NCBI GenBank assembly: GCA_001773725.1
Contig: MEXP01000001.1
Location: 1-52,245, forward strand
Direction: 5' to 3'
DNA: 52,245 nt
From: Candidatus Amesbacteria bacterium RIFCSPLOWO2_01_FULL_49_25
Lineage (GTDB): Bacteria; Patescibacteriota; Microgenomatia; CAZETR01; Amesbacteraceae
Shown here: positions 37,401 to 47,033 of the stretch, piece by piece
Layout: each line of letters opens with the position of its first letter
How positions within the stretch are numbered: position 1 is the first letter of the stretch
Notes under the pieces: model-generated
The model's input: the letters and a program-made list of their open reading frames with translations, nothing else
What the model was told of the DNA's origin: nothing
Databases searched by the model: none
Program-made: the position numbers and the translations under genes

Positions 37401-38276
37401 GTGAACACTATACCAGATCCCATCAGTTTCGAATCTGCCCTAGAGAAGTTTATCGCCCATCTCAAAGACCACCGCCGGTCTGCCGCCACCACCATCGCCT
37501 ACCACGGCGATCTCCGCCAGTTGCACGAGTTTCTCAAAGAGCGCCGCATCACCCAGGCCACCACGGTTCAAACCGTCCATTTGGAAGAATTTATCACCAA
37601 TCTTTCCACCAAAGGCTACACCCCAAAAAGCATCAGCCGCAAGATCAACTCCCTCAAAACATTTTTCAAATTCCTGATCGACTCCGGCCTCCACTCCCAC
37701 AACCCCAGTTCTCCCCTCACCCACCCCAAGTACGACATCAAAGCCCCCCGCATCCTCTCCGAGACCGAACACAAAAGTTTAAGGGACGCCGCCCGACTGG
37801 ACATCAGAATTTCCGCCATCATCGAGCTCCTTCTCCAAACCGGTATCAGAATCGGCGAGCTGGCCAATATCCGTATGGAAGATACCAAAAAAAACGAGGT
37901 GCACATCCGCCCCGCCGAAAGTAACCCCGAAAGAATTATCCCCCTCAACAAGACCGCCTCAACCGCCCTGCAAAACTATCTCTCCATAAGACCTCAAGTC
38001 GAAAACGACCATCTTTTCGTCACCAAAACCGGCCATCCCCTCCTTGTCAGAAACATCCGCACCGCCATCGACCGTTATTTCAAAAAAGCCGGCATCAAAG
38101 ACGCCAAAGTCAACGACCTCCGCCACACCTTTGCCGCCCATCAGCTCAAAAGCGGTGTCCACCCCGATTTCCTAACCCAGATTCTGGGCCATAAGCGCAA
38201 ATCCTCGACCGAAAAATATCTCGATTACGTCAAAATCGAAGTTACCCAATTCTCCACCCGCCTCACCGAACTGTAA
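37401..38276 (+). CDS. Tyrosine recombinase XerC/XerD-like
   Basis: TGIRIGELANIR, DLRHTFAAHQLKSGVHPDFLTQILGH, Y in EKYLDY. Confidence 0.95.
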   Translation: MNTIPDPISFESALEKFIAHLKDHRRSAATTIAYHGDLRQLHEFLKERRITQATTVQTVHLEEFITNLSTKGYTPKSISRKINSLKTFFKFLIDSGLHSHNPSSPLTHPKYDIKAPRILSETEHKSLRDAARLDIRISAIIELLLQTGIRIGELANIRMEDTKKNEVHIRPAESNPERIIPLNKTASTALQNYLSIRPQVENDHLFVTKTGHPLLVRNIRTAIDRYFKKAGIKDAKVNDLRHTFAAHQLKSGVHPDFLTQILGHKRKSSTEKYLDYVKIEVTQFSTRLTEL

Positions 38277-38282
38277 TAAATT

Positions 38283-38528
38283 ATGAAGCAACCAGACAAA
38301 ATCGAGCATAGCATGAATAACATTCTAAATATCTGGCTAGGTTTCAGGGCAATAGATCCCCTTCTAGCCAAACCCATGACTCTCCAAATTGCCGCCAGAC
38401 ACCTGCAAATCCACGGACCTGATTTTCTTCAAACCCTTAAAAATGAACCCCGGCTTGCACTGACCGAAGAAGACCTGAAAATCCTAGCCCAAGGCCTCCA
38501 GCCGGATCAGCCAGATCAACCACAATAA
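38283..38528 (+). CDS. Hypothetical protein, 81 aa
   Basis: Lies between xer-like and ybaK-like genes, tight spacing. Confidence 0.6.
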   Translation: MKQPDKIEHSMNNILNIWLGFRAIDPLLAKPMTLQIAARHLQIHGPDFLQTLKNEPRLALTEEDLKILAQGLQPDQPDQPQ

Positions 38529-39023
38529 ATGCCAGAAATCTTCACCCTCCTCAACTCCCTCGGCATTTCCTACACCCTCCACAAACATCCTCCCGTCTTC
38601 ACCTGCAGCGAGGCCGATAAATACTGGGCAAATACCACAGCGGCCCACACCAAAAACCTCTTCTTAAAAACTGAGAAATCTCCCCACAAATACTTCCTCT
38701 ATATTTTAGAATGCTCCCAGCGGGCAGATCTCAAATCCCTCGCCAAATCTCTCAATTTACCATCTCGCCTCACTTTTGCCAACAACACCGAGCTTAAAAA
38801 TAATTTAGGCCTCACTCCCGGCTCCGTCTCCCCCTTCGGCCTCATCAACGATCAAAATCATTTAGTCACCGTAGCTATCAGCTCACAGCTCCAAACCAAA
38901 AGCTATCTACTGTTCCACCCCAACACCAACACCGCAACTTTAGAAATCAGTTGGGAAAACTTCAAAAAATTTCTCTCCCACACCGGCCACAACTACAAAC
39001 TAATCACCACGAGTAAACCATAA
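38529..39023 (+). CDS. YbaK/ProX-type aminoacyl-tRNA deacylase domain protein
   Basis: HKHPPVFTCSEADKY, TKNLFLKTEK, LGLTPGSVSPFGLIND. Confidence 0.88.
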   Translation: MPEIFTLLNSLGISYTLHKHPPVFTCSEADKYWANTTAAHTKNLFLKTEKSPHKYFLYILECSQRADLKSLAKSLNLPSRLTFANNTELKNNLGLTPGSVSPFGLINDQNHLVTVAISSQLQTKSYLLFHPNTNTATLEISWENFKKFLSHTGHNYKLITTSKP

Positions 39024-39264
39024 ATCCCCCACACATCGCCTCCTGGATTTTCAAAACCCTATCTTTGCTGGGAGCCATCAAAAACGGCAGGCATAAAACT
39101 ATCTCCCGACCCAATATCCCAGGTTGTATTTTTACCGCCCGCCGACCAGCCGCTTCTTCCAGAAACTCCTCTTTAAGCTCAGGGTGCAACCCGTCGTTAG
39201 TTTCGGAATATCTGCAAGACCCACTTTGATTACAAAAGTAACATGTCCGGAAAACCTCGGCCAT
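39004..39264 (-). CDS. Hypothetical protein
   Basis: 86 aa ORF overlapping the ybaK-like 3' end by 20 nt. Confidence 0.4.
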   Translation of the reverse strand: MAEVFRTCYFCNQSGSCRYSETNDGLHPELKEEFLEEAAGRRAVKIQPGILGREIVLCLPFLMAPSKDRVLKIQEAMCGGFMVYSW

Positions 39265-39271
39265 AGGTGGG

Positions 39272-39343
39272 TGGGCCCGGGAGGATTCGAACCTCCAACA
39301 TAATGTGTATAAGACATTCGCTCTACCGTTGAGCTACAGGCCC
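39272..39343 (-). tRNA. tRNA-Ile(TAT)
   Basis: GGGCCTG/CGGGCCC acceptor, AATGT-CTTATAC-ACATT anticodon arm, GGAGG-TTCGAAT-CCTCC T arm. Confidence 0.9.
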
Positions 39344-39391
39344 AGCAGTCCAATTTTAACTTACACTCCTCTACTCTTCCACTCTCCTGCT

Positions 39392-41737
39392 CTAAAGTTT
39401 GCTCCTCGTCGCGATTTCACTCTCCACCAGCCGTATGTCCTTCCCGTATTTCAGTCGCGACAGCTGTTTTATAGCATCAGCCAGTTTTTGATTCCGCAAG
39501 GTTCTCTCCGTCACCACGTCCTTAGTCACGTCCATTGTAAATGGCGTCACTGGCTCGTTCCTTACGATAGTTTTAACAAACACATTAAACCTCTCGATGT
39601 TCAAAAGGTCCGACTCATTAAAAGTCGGCGTGTACTCATGCTGCAGGTAACTGGCATCTGCCACCCCCGTCCGGAAAGAAATCAAAGTACCCACGTTGCC
39701 AAACACCGCGTTTTTTACCTCGTCCTCCATTTGCGACGTAAATTGGTTGGCCACGGTCAGATTCAATTTATACTTACGTGCCTCAGACAAAATCGTGGCA
39801 AAATCCGGTGTGGCAAAGTTTTGAAACTCATCCACATACAGATAAAACGGCCGTCGCTCCTTCTCGGGTATATCCGCCCGGCTCATGGCCGCCGCCAGAA
39901 GCCGCGGCACCATCACCAGTCCCAGGAAATTAGAGTTCTCCTCCCCCAGCTTTCCTTTGGACAAATTCACAATCAAAATCTTCCCCTCGTCCATTACTTT
40001 TCTAAAATCAAACGCCGATTGCGACTGCCCGATAATATTCCTGATAGTTTTGTTGGTAATAAACCGCCCGAATTTAGACACGATGTAATCCAGCACTTCG
40101 GACTTGTGAAACTCGCTCGTCTGGGCAATCTGATCCGTCCAGTACCGCCGCACCAGCGGGTCCTTCACCCGCGGCAGCAGTTCCTGCACAAATTCCGGCC
40201 TCTGTAGTGTCTGTACCACCTCGATAAAAGTTCCCCCGGGCACCGCGTCCATCACCGTCAGCATGGCATTTCGAATCGCATGTTCAAATCTCGGCCCGAT
40301 AATCCCGGTCTTATGCGGATCATACAGCTTATACATCATCCCGATCACCGCATTAGTCGCCATATGCCTCTCCTGGTCAGACCGGGCTTCGATCAAATTC
40401 ATCCCCATCGGCCGCTCTTCGTCAGAAGGCTCAAAAAAGATCACATCCTCCGCCCGGCTGGGAGGAATATAACCCAGCAAATCTTCAGCCAAATCGTGCG
40501 GATCGATCACGCACACCCCTCTCCCCGCCTGGATATCTTGAAGAATCATGGTTTTCAAAAATTCCGTTTTTCCCGTTCCCGTCCGCCCGATGATATACAT
40601 ATGCCGCTCCCTATCAGACTCACCGATATACACCGGCCGGGTAGTTCCTCTAAACACCGACTTTCCCAAGTAAAGTCCTTCTGTAGCAATTTGCTGGGGC
40701 GCCGGCGCCCGCTTGGCATTCAACCAGAATATATGCGGCGTCTCCACCGTCTTGTTGGGAAAATGATAAATAGTCGCCAGCTCCTCACTGTTCAAAATCG
40801 TCCAGTTTCCCCACCACACTGCCGGCTGGTACCGGTAAATAAAGTCCATCATAAAATGTCCCCTCAATCGAATCTTTTTACCCTTAAGCCCGTTCAAATC
40901 ACCATTAAACTGTTCAAATGTCGCCCGAATATTGGCCATATGCGCCTTGGCCGAAGCACCATCGCCGGAACACACCACAATCCGAATTGTGGTCATAAAC
41001 CCGTTTTTAGACACTTTGTTGTCCACCGCCTCCAAAGTCTTCGCGTCCACTTTGTAGCTCGCTTTCTCCGGGTCCGCCTCAGATTTTTTAGTTTTGCCTA
41101 TCCACATTCTGCCCTTCTTTTTCCAAGCAGCCTCTGCTGGGGAAATCAATATCTGCAAATGCACTCCTTCCCCGTCTCCCATCTTGCCCATCGCCGAGGT
41201 CACCGCCGCCAGCGGGTCTACCGCCAGGTTTTTATACACCTGCAACGGATAGTGTGCCGAGTTGCGCAAAGCCAGCCACGAGAACTCCACTCTGCCTTCT
41301 TTGGTAAAAATGTTTGGCTCCTCCACCACCCTAATTTCCGCCCCCGGATAGCTTCCGTGAATTTGCTTCTCCACCAAATCTCGCAGTTTCTCAGGCAGAA
41401 CAATGCAAAACCGGATATCCTCCTTCCGACCCACTATCTCCAAAGATATATGCGGCTGGACCTGCAAAAAAGTCAGCCACCCGAAAGGTCCTTTTGGTCC
41501 CTTCTTAATCGAATACAAGCTGGCGATCACCTGTTCCATCGCGTCTATCTTTATCTCGTTGTCCCGCGGCACTGCAATCTGCAGGCACACCGTCTGCAGG
41601 CTCTGCTCTTCCCGATCTTTATGCCGGTACCAAATCACCAGCAAATACCCGGTCAAAACCATCACAAACACCAGTATCCCTAGTACCACCATCAAGCCAA
41701 CCAGCTGCAGCAATAAAACCATCAGTCCGGATTCCAT
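39392..41737 (-). CDS. Type IV secretion/conjugation-type DNA-binding ATPase (VirB4/VirD4-like)
   Basis: GRTGTGKTEFLKTMILQDI, GVCVIDPHDL, YVDEFQNFATPDFATILSEARKY; N-terminal TM. Confidence 0.88.
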   Translation of the reverse strand: MESGLMVLLLQLVGLMVVLGILVFVMVLTGYLLVIWYRHKDREEQSLQTVCLQIAVPRDNEIKIDAMEQVIASLYSIKKGPKGPFGWLTFLQVQPHISLEIVGRKEDIRFCIVLPEKLRDLVEKQIHGSYPGAEIRVVEEPNIFTKEGRVEFSWLALRNSAHYPLQVYKNLAVDPLAAVTSAMGKMGDGEGVHLQILISPAEAAWKKKGRMWIGKTKKSEADPEKASYKVDAKTLEAVDNKVSKNGFMTTIRIVVCSGDGASAKAHMANIRATFEQFNGDLNGLKGKKIRLRGHFMMDFIYRYQPAVWWGNWTILNSEELATIYHFPNKTVETPHIFWLNAKRAPAPQQIATEGLYLGKSVFRGTTRPVYIGESDRERHMYIIGRTGTGKTEFLKTMILQDIQAGRGVCVIDPHDLAEDLLGYIPPSRAEDVIFFEPSDEERPMGMNLIEARSDQERHMATNAVIGMMYKLYDPHKTGIIGPRFEHAIRNAMLTVMDAVPGGTFIEVVQTLQRPEFVQELLPRVKDPLVRRYWTDQIAQTSEFHKSEVLDYIVSKFGRFITNKTIRNIIGQSQSAFDFRKVMDEGKILIVNLSKGKLGEENSNFLGLVMVPRLLAAAMSRADIPEKERRPFYLYVDEFQNFATPDFATILSEARKYKLNLTVANQFTSQMEDEVKNAVFGNVGTLISFRTGVADASYLQHEYTPTFNESDLLNIERFNVFVKTIVRNEPVTPFTMDVTKDVVTERTLRNQKLADAIKQLSRLKYGKDIRLVESEIATRSKL

Positions 41738-41746
41738 ATTTATAAT

Positions 41747-42253
41747 TTAGCGCTTGGTACCCAACATTTCTAACTGTCGTTTGCACCACCTCGCCAGCCA
41801 GGCAATCGCCTCCCACACCTTATGGTGCAATCCTTCCTCTATTTCCTCCGTAGTCAATGGCAAAGTCACCTTAACAGTCTGCGGCGCCGCCGGTTTCAAG
41901 AGTACTTGCTGTGTGTAGTCGTCCATCACCGGCCCGGCCAGTTCCACCTCCTTCTCCACCCTTTGCATGTACCCCTCTATCTCCTTCCCCACCTCGGGGG
42001 TAGTGGGGATCTCCACCATCTCTCCCGGCTTTTGTACCTCCCGTGGCTTCAATTTTTCTTTCGCAAACATATCTAGCCTCTCCTTAAAAGACCCTCCCGC
42101 GTTATACGCCGCCTGGAAATCCCGTCTCCTTTCCTCAAATTCCTCGACCACGTTGGCCAAACTATCCTCCTGAACCGGATTTTTGGTCAGTTCATCCAAG
42201 TCAGCCGCTGCCTTTTGACCCGGCGTCTGACCTGTGACTTGTACATCATCCAT
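41747..42253 (-). CDS. Hypothetical protein upstream of the T4SS-like ATPase
   Basis: 168 aa ORF, operon-like spacing. Confidence 0.65.
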   Translation of the reverse strand: MDDVQVTGQTPGQKAAADLDELTKNPVQEDSLANVVEEFEERRRDFQAAYNAGGSFKERLDMFAKEKLKPREVQKPGEMVEIPTTPEVGKEIEGYMQRVEKEVELAGPVMDDYTQQVLLKPAAPQTVKVTLPLTTEEIEEGLHHKVWEAIAWLARWCKRQLEMLGTKR

Positions 42254-42276
42254 ATCTCCATCTTACCAGACCTCTC

Positions 42277-42780
42277 CTACCCCCTCCATACCTCCTCTTC
42301 CCCGTCTTTTTTAAAGTTAACCCACCTGGCCATCACAAACAGTGCGTCTGACAACCGATTCATATACTTCAAAATATTTTGGTTAACCATATTACCATTT
42401 GTTACAGAAAGATTCACGATTTCACGCTCTGCCCTTCGGCAGACGGCCCTCACCACCTGCAGCTCCCCCACCGGGTAAATAAAATTCGAGAGCTTCGGCA
42501 GTTCACCGCTCAACTTATCAATAAGTTTTTCCAATCGCCTAATTTCTGAATAACTTAATTTCTTCCCCGACCCCGCCAACCCCGACGCAATGACAAACAA
42601 ATCTGTCTGAATTCTCTTCAATTCAGCTTCTAGTGGAGTTTTATATCGGCACATTCCCACCCAACTATTCAGCTCGTCAATACTCCCTATGGCCTTCGCC
42701 AACTGATCCGACTTTTGCATCCTCCCCCTCATCGTCCCCGTCATCCCCCCATCCCCAGTTTTTGTATATATTTTCATCAT
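42277..42780 (-). CDS. Cob(I)alamin adenosyltransferase, PduO type
   Basis: KIYTKTGDGGMTGTMRG, IGSIDELNSWVGMCR, RRAEREIV, RLSDALFVMARW. Confidence 0.93.
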   Translation of the reverse strand: MMKIYTKTGDGGMTGTMRGRMQKSDQLAKAIGSIDELNSWVGMCRYKTPLEAELKRIQTDLFVIASGLAGSGKKLSYSEIRRLEKLIDKLSGELPKLSNFIYPVGELQVVRAVCRRAEREIVNLSVTNGNMVNQNILKYMNRLSDALFVMARWVNFKKDGEEEVWRG

Positions 42781-42841
42781 TAGTTTTTATACAGCAACCC
42801 AAACTTCACTATCTTCACAAACAGCAATCTTAATAGTCCCA

Positions 42842-43282
42842 TTATCCTCTACTATCACTCGCCCGCTCTAACTTCCCCAAAATCTCTTTTAAATAAACAT
42901 CCGCATCCTTCAATATTTTTAGCTCCTTCGGGCTAAACCATCCAAACCCCTCGTTTTCTTCTTTGTCCAACTTTACTTTCCCCCTCGCCCTGGCAACATA
43001 AGTCAGCCTCACCACATGCTTACCAGCAACCCGTAAAATATCCTGTGCCGCAACTAATCTTGGTTCCCCATTTATCTCTAACCCCGTCTCCTCCTTTACT
43101 TCTCTCCGCAAATTACTAATCAAAGACTCTCCCACAATTATTCTTCCCCCCACAATATCCCAGCTTCCCGATACATCTGGATATTTCTTCCTAGATCTTT
43201 TTACCAATAAATATTTCCCATCACTTCTCTTCAACAACACCTTCACCCCTACCTGCAACTCCATCCCCAGATTGTACATCAA
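42842..43282 (-). CDS. NUDIX hydrolase
   Basis: GGRIIVGESLISNLRREVKEETGLEI. Confidence 0.92.
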   Translation of the reverse strand: MMYNLGMELQVGVKVLLKRSDGKYLLVKRSRKKYPDVSGSWDIVGGRIIVGESLISNLRREVKEETGLEINGEPRLVAAQDILRVAGKHVVRLTYVARARGKVKLDKEENEGFGWFSPKELKILKDADVYLKEILGKLERASDSRG

Positions 43283-43297
43283 AAACCACCCCCAAGG

Positions 43298-43849
43298 TTA
43301 TCTCTTTACCTGTCTCCCAAAAGTTAGCACAGAAAACTGGCTCAAATCTATACCTTTCAGTGAATAGACATCGTTAACCGAGCCAATCAATTTCTTTTTG
43401 GGATCTAAACTCAACCATTCAATCGCGCTCTCCAAATCCCCATGACTCGATGCTTCAATTTCCAAATACGATCCGATCAGTGGATATGTATCAATATCAA
43501 ATTCCACTCCGTTTAACTTGTATCTTTCTCTCTTGTTCTCCATATAGTAACTTTGTACAAATCCCAACTTTCCAAATAGTTCAGCTGCCCCGTCAAAATC
43601 ACTTACTTCCACCTCCACCTCCTCTATCTTTTTACCCGGCTCCAATTTTTTATAAGCCATCGTTACTCTATCTCCTTCATCTCGCAACCTGATCCATTGA
43701 TTGCTCTTATCAAATCTCAAATCCGGATAGTCAAAAAACATTTTCCTATACAAAATATCAAGCACTCTCTTACCACCCAGTCTGGTCAATTTCCTCCTGA
43801 CCTCATCTGGATCAATATCCACAAACTTGACCTCAATTTCTTCAGCCAT
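43298..43849 (-). CDS. CYTH domain protein (class IV adenylate cyclase-like)
   Basis: EEIEVKFVDIDPDEVRRKL, WIRLRDEGDRVTMAYK. Confidence 0.85.
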   Translation of the reverse strand: MAEEIEVKFVDIDPDEVRRKLTRLGGKRVLDILYRKMFFDYPDLRFDKSNQWIRLRDEGDRVTMAYKKLEPGKKIEEVEVEVSDFDGAAELFGKLGFVQSYYMENKRERYKLNGVEFDIDTYPLIGSYLEIEASSHGDLESAIEWLSLDPKKKLIGSVNDVYSLKGIDLSQFSVLTFGRQVKR

Positions 43850-43853
43850 CCTA

Positions 43854-44165
43854 TCATTTTACATAACTAAACCTCTTCACCCTCTTCCCCTCCACTTCCA
43901 CTTTAGCCATAAAATCTTTCAAAGTCCTCACCCACAAAATTCCCTTCCCATAAAGAGCTCTGTATCCCACACAAACTTCTTCAAAATTTTCCAAAACCCC
44001 CACAAACTCCACCACATAATATTTATCGGGGTGTTTGTAGTGGACATACAACTCTCCCACTTTCACTTTCCCCAAAGCGTTGCTGACTTCTTTTTGTAAC
44101 TCTTCTTGAGTCTTATGTTTCATGTTCAACACTCCGAGTATCCACACGAGTAACACTTCTTGCAT
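43854..44165 (-). CDS. DUF1653-like protein
   Basis: GELYVHYKHPDKYYVVEF, LYGKGILWVRTLKDF; real start probably MKHKTQEEL. Confidence 0.7.
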   Translation of the reverse strand: MQEVLLVWILGVLNMKHKTQEELQKEVSNALGKVKVGELYVHYKHPDKYYVVEFVGVLENFEEVCVGYRALYGKGILWVRTLKDFMAKVEVEGKRVKRFSYVK

Positions 44166-46498
44166 CCCTCTTCAAAGGTCAACGTTCCTTCCCCACAGCT
44201 AGGGCAAATATCAGCCTTCTTTGCCAAAAAAAGCGGGGCCTGCCCATATCCATTCCCTCCCACTTTAACGGGAAGCGGCATCGCCATCTGCACCACCGAC
44301 CCATTTTCGTCCTTTCCCTCTACTTGGTAACTCACCATCCCCATATGTAGCATCAGCGCTTTCGCCACCGCATCCGGCAAACTCCTGATTTTATTTGGCC
44401 CAAATCCCACCGATCTCCCCCCGCCTATCCCCGACAACTGATCAATCAACATCTCCACTCTTTCTTTTCCGCCGACCCGTCCATCCAACTTCAGAAATTT
44501 AGACACGAGCCGTCCCAGTGCCTCCGCCATTCCCGTCAATTCCGAGCCGGCTTTGCCAATCACCACGAACACCTCAAACGGATTACCATCGGAATCGTGA
44601 TTCACGGTAATAAAGGCACTCCCCATCGGCGTCTCTATTCTATAAGTCGCTCCATTTACTCGCATCGGTCGGCGTCTCACTGTCTGCTCTGCCGCCTCAT
44701 CCGCCATCGGCTTGACCTCAGAAACTCGCCCGCTTTTGTCCGGCTTATATCCACACGTTACACATACCTGCTCTCCGTCCTTCATAAATAAGATTGCGTT
44801 ACAATTCGGGCATTTTTCCCTCGACACATCTTTGGCATCCATAACCTGTACCTGACGGCTACCATCCCGGTACACTGTAATACTCTTACACCCCGTCTCA
44901 TAAGCCATCCAGTAAGCTTTATCCACATCTTCCACCGTCGCGCTATTTGCCAAATTAACCGTCTTGGACACCGCATTATCAGTGTATTTTTGGAAAGCCG
45001 CTTGGTGTTTGACATGCCACTCCCAATCAATCTCCATCGCCGTTTTAAATAGCCGCTTCACGTCACTTGGCACGTCCAAATTTTGCACCGATCCTTCCTT
45101 CGCAATCCTCTCTACCATCTCCTCACTGTAAAAACCTCGTTTCTTGGCTATATCCTCGAATATCCAATGCAACCCCCGGAAAGACCCTACATACGTATTC
45201 TTCATCGTCACAATACCAAACACCGGCTCAATCCCCGACGAGCAACCGGCCAGCAAGCTAATAGATCCGGTAGGTGCAATCGACGTCAAGGTTGTATTTT
45301 TCCGCTTACCACCCCCCAACCGGCGCGACTCATCATTCGCGGCATCATTAATAAACTTCATCACTTTCTCTCCCAACTCAACGGCATCGCCTGAGTCATA
45401 AGGAATATTCAATAAAATTAGCATATCCGCCCATCCCATCACTCCCAGGCCAATGTTTTTAAACTTGCGGGTCCGCTCCTGGATTTTAGCCACAGGCCAA
45501 AACGCCGCGCTCACCGACCCGTCCAAAAACCGCACTCCCGTCCGGGTAACCTCCTCCAACCCTTTCCAGTCCACCTGACCATCCATCGCAAACCTGGATA
45601 AATCTATCGAGCCCAAGTTACAAGATACATATGGCGGCAGCATCTGTTCACCGCACGGATTACACGCCTCGATGGGCTCAGGGTAGCAATTGTTGCGATT
45701 CACGGTATCAATAAATATCACTCCTGGGTCGCCATTATGCCAAGCGTGCTGCACAATATACTCCCACAAATCCCGAGCCTTGATCGTCTTGTACACCTTC
45801 CCTTTAAACTGCAGATCCCAATCCCGGTTGTTTTTAACCGCTTCCATAAACCGATCCGTAACTGCCACTGAAATATTAAAAGTCCAGTAAGCCCCCTCTT
45901 TATCCTTACACTGAATAAACTCCATGATATTGGGATGATCACAGTTCAAAATGCCCATTTGGGCCGCATGCTTCTTCCCCGCTCTGTGTACTACCTCCAT
46001 CGCATTGTGATACAACCCCATAAACGATACCGGACCACTCGCCTCCCCCCCACTGGTGCTAATAACTTCTCCTTTCGGCCGAAGATGACTAAAGTTATAA
46101 CCCGTCCCTCCGCCATACTTCTGCACTTGGCAAGCGTCAGTCAAAGTTCCCATTATTCCCATCAGACTATCGTCCACCGGAAACACAAAGCAACTGGATG
46201 CAAACGGATAGGGAGTCCCCATATAAGCCATTCGGGATGGGAAAAACTTTCCCGAATAAACAGCTTCAAAAAATTCCCGCGTCCTGCCAGTCTTCCTCCC
46301 CGCGTGCCTGGCCACCCGCATCACCACATCATCCCACGTCTTCTCGTTATTCTGCAGATATCGCTTTGCCAGCAAATTCCGGCTAATCTCCGGACGAGCA
46401 ACATTCACAGTTTTCAAACGCCCATTTGTCACATGTCCATTACCTTTCTTTGGACTTCCCCTGGCTCTGGTTACTGTTTTTAATTGTAATTCAGGCAT
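44126..46498 (-). CDS. nrdJ: Vitamin B12-dependent (class II) ribonucleotide reductase
   Basis: CQVQKYGGGTGYNFSHLRP, NPCGEQMLPPYVSCNLGSIDLSRF, C-terminal Cys cluster CPSCGEGTLTFEEGCKKCYSCGYSEC. Confidence 0.95.
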   Translation of the reverse strand: MPELQLKTVTRARGSPKKGNGHVTNGRLKTVNVARPEISRNLLAKRYLQNNEKTWDDVVMRVARHAGRKTGRTREFFEAVYSGKFFPSRMAYMGTPYPFASSCFVFPVDDSLMGIMGTLTDACQVQKYGGGTGYNFSHLRPKGEVISTSGGEASGPVSFMGLYHNAMEVVHRAGKKHAAQMGILNCDHPNIMEFIQCKDKEGAYWTFNISVAVTDRFMEAVKNNRDWDLQFKGKVYKTIKARDLWEYIVQHAWHNGDPGVIFIDTVNRNNCYPEPIEACNPCGEQMLPPYVSCNLGSIDLSRFAMDGQVDWKGLEEVTRTGVRFLDGSVSAAFWPVAKIQERTRKFKNIGLGVMGWADMLILLNIPYDSGDAVELGEKVMKFINDAANDESRRLGGGKRKNTTLTSIAPTGSISLLAGCSSGIEPVFGIVTMKNTYVGSFRGLHWIFEDIAKKRGFYSEEMVERIAKEGSVQNLDVPSDVKRLFKTAMEIDWEWHVKHQAAFQKYTDNAVSKTVNLANSATVEDVDKAYWMAYETGCKSITVYRDGSRQVQVMDAKDVSREKCPNCNAILFMKDGEQVCVTCGYKPDKSGRVSEVKPMADEAAEQTVRRRPMRVNGATYRIETPMGSAFITVNHDSDGNPFEVFVVIGKAGSELTGMAEALGRLVSKFLKLDGRVGGKERVEMLIDQLSGIGGGRSVGFGPNKIRSLPDAVAKALMLHMGMVSYQVEGKDENGSVVQMAMPLPVKVGGNGYGQAPLFLAKKADICPSCGEGTLTFEEGCKKCYSCGYSEC

Positions 46499-46944
46499 TA
46501 TGAAATTTTCTCAAATAACTTTTCAAACTCAGTTAAATCGGTCAGTTCAAAGTACACACTGGCAAATCTGATCCAGGCAACTTTGTCTATATTTTTCAAT
46601 CTTTTAAGGACCATCTTGCCAATTGCTTTGGATGATATCTCCGTGGCCTCCTTGCGCCGCACTTCCCGTTCGACCTCGTCCGCCAATTGGCGGATTTGGT
46701 CCACAGACACCGGCCGTTTGTCAAAAGATTTGATCACTCCTCTTACAATCTTTTCTCGATCAAATGCCTCCCGGCCTCCGTCGCGCTTGATGACAAAAAC
46801 AGTCGGTCCCTCCACCCGTTCCCATGTGGTAAACCGCTTCTGGCACTTTTGGCATTCCCGCCTCCGGCGTAAACTCTGTCCGTCTTCGGCCGCCCGCGAC
46901 TCCAATACCGAAGTTTCAGGATGTGCACAAAACGGACACCACAT
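46498..46944 (-). CDS. nrdR: Transcriptional regulator NrdR
   Basis: MWCPFCAHPETSVLESRAAEDGQSLRRRRECQKCQKRFTTWE. Confidence 0.96.
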   Translation of the reverse strand: MWCPFCAHPETSVLESRAAEDGQSLRRRRECQKCQKRFTTWERVEGPTVFVIKRDGGREAFDREKIVRGVIKSFDKRPVSVDQIRQLADEVEREVRRKEATEISSKAIGKMVLKRLKNIDKVAWIRFASVYFELTDLTEFEKLFEKIS

Positions 46945-46955
46945 AGATTTTCAAT

Positions 46956-46971
46956 CCACTATATTTAGTGG
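46956..46971 (-). promoter_or_regulatory. NrdR box 1
   Basis: CCACTATATTTAGTGG, perfect inverted repeat. Confidence 0.8.
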
Positions 46972-46987
46972 CGACAACTAGCCTATC

Positions 46988-47003
46988 CCACTAAATAACT
47001 ATC
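46988..47003 (-). promoter_or_regulatory. NrdR box 2
   Basis: CCACTAAATAACTATC, phased 32 bp from box 1. Confidence 0.65.
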
Positions 47004-47033
47004 GTCAACTATTAACTAGTACATCAAAAACTA

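Noticed and set aside
37401-38276. XerC/D-like recombinase as the integrase of the tRNA cassette array
   Set aside because: Looks like a housekeeping Xer protein and is separated by several unrelated genes; linkage is only circumstantial.
40280-41683. 467-aa plus-strand ORF
   Set aside because: Antisense to a well-supported T4SS-type ATPase; low-complexity composition caused by strand skew. The same applies to 5633..6679 and 28722..29504.
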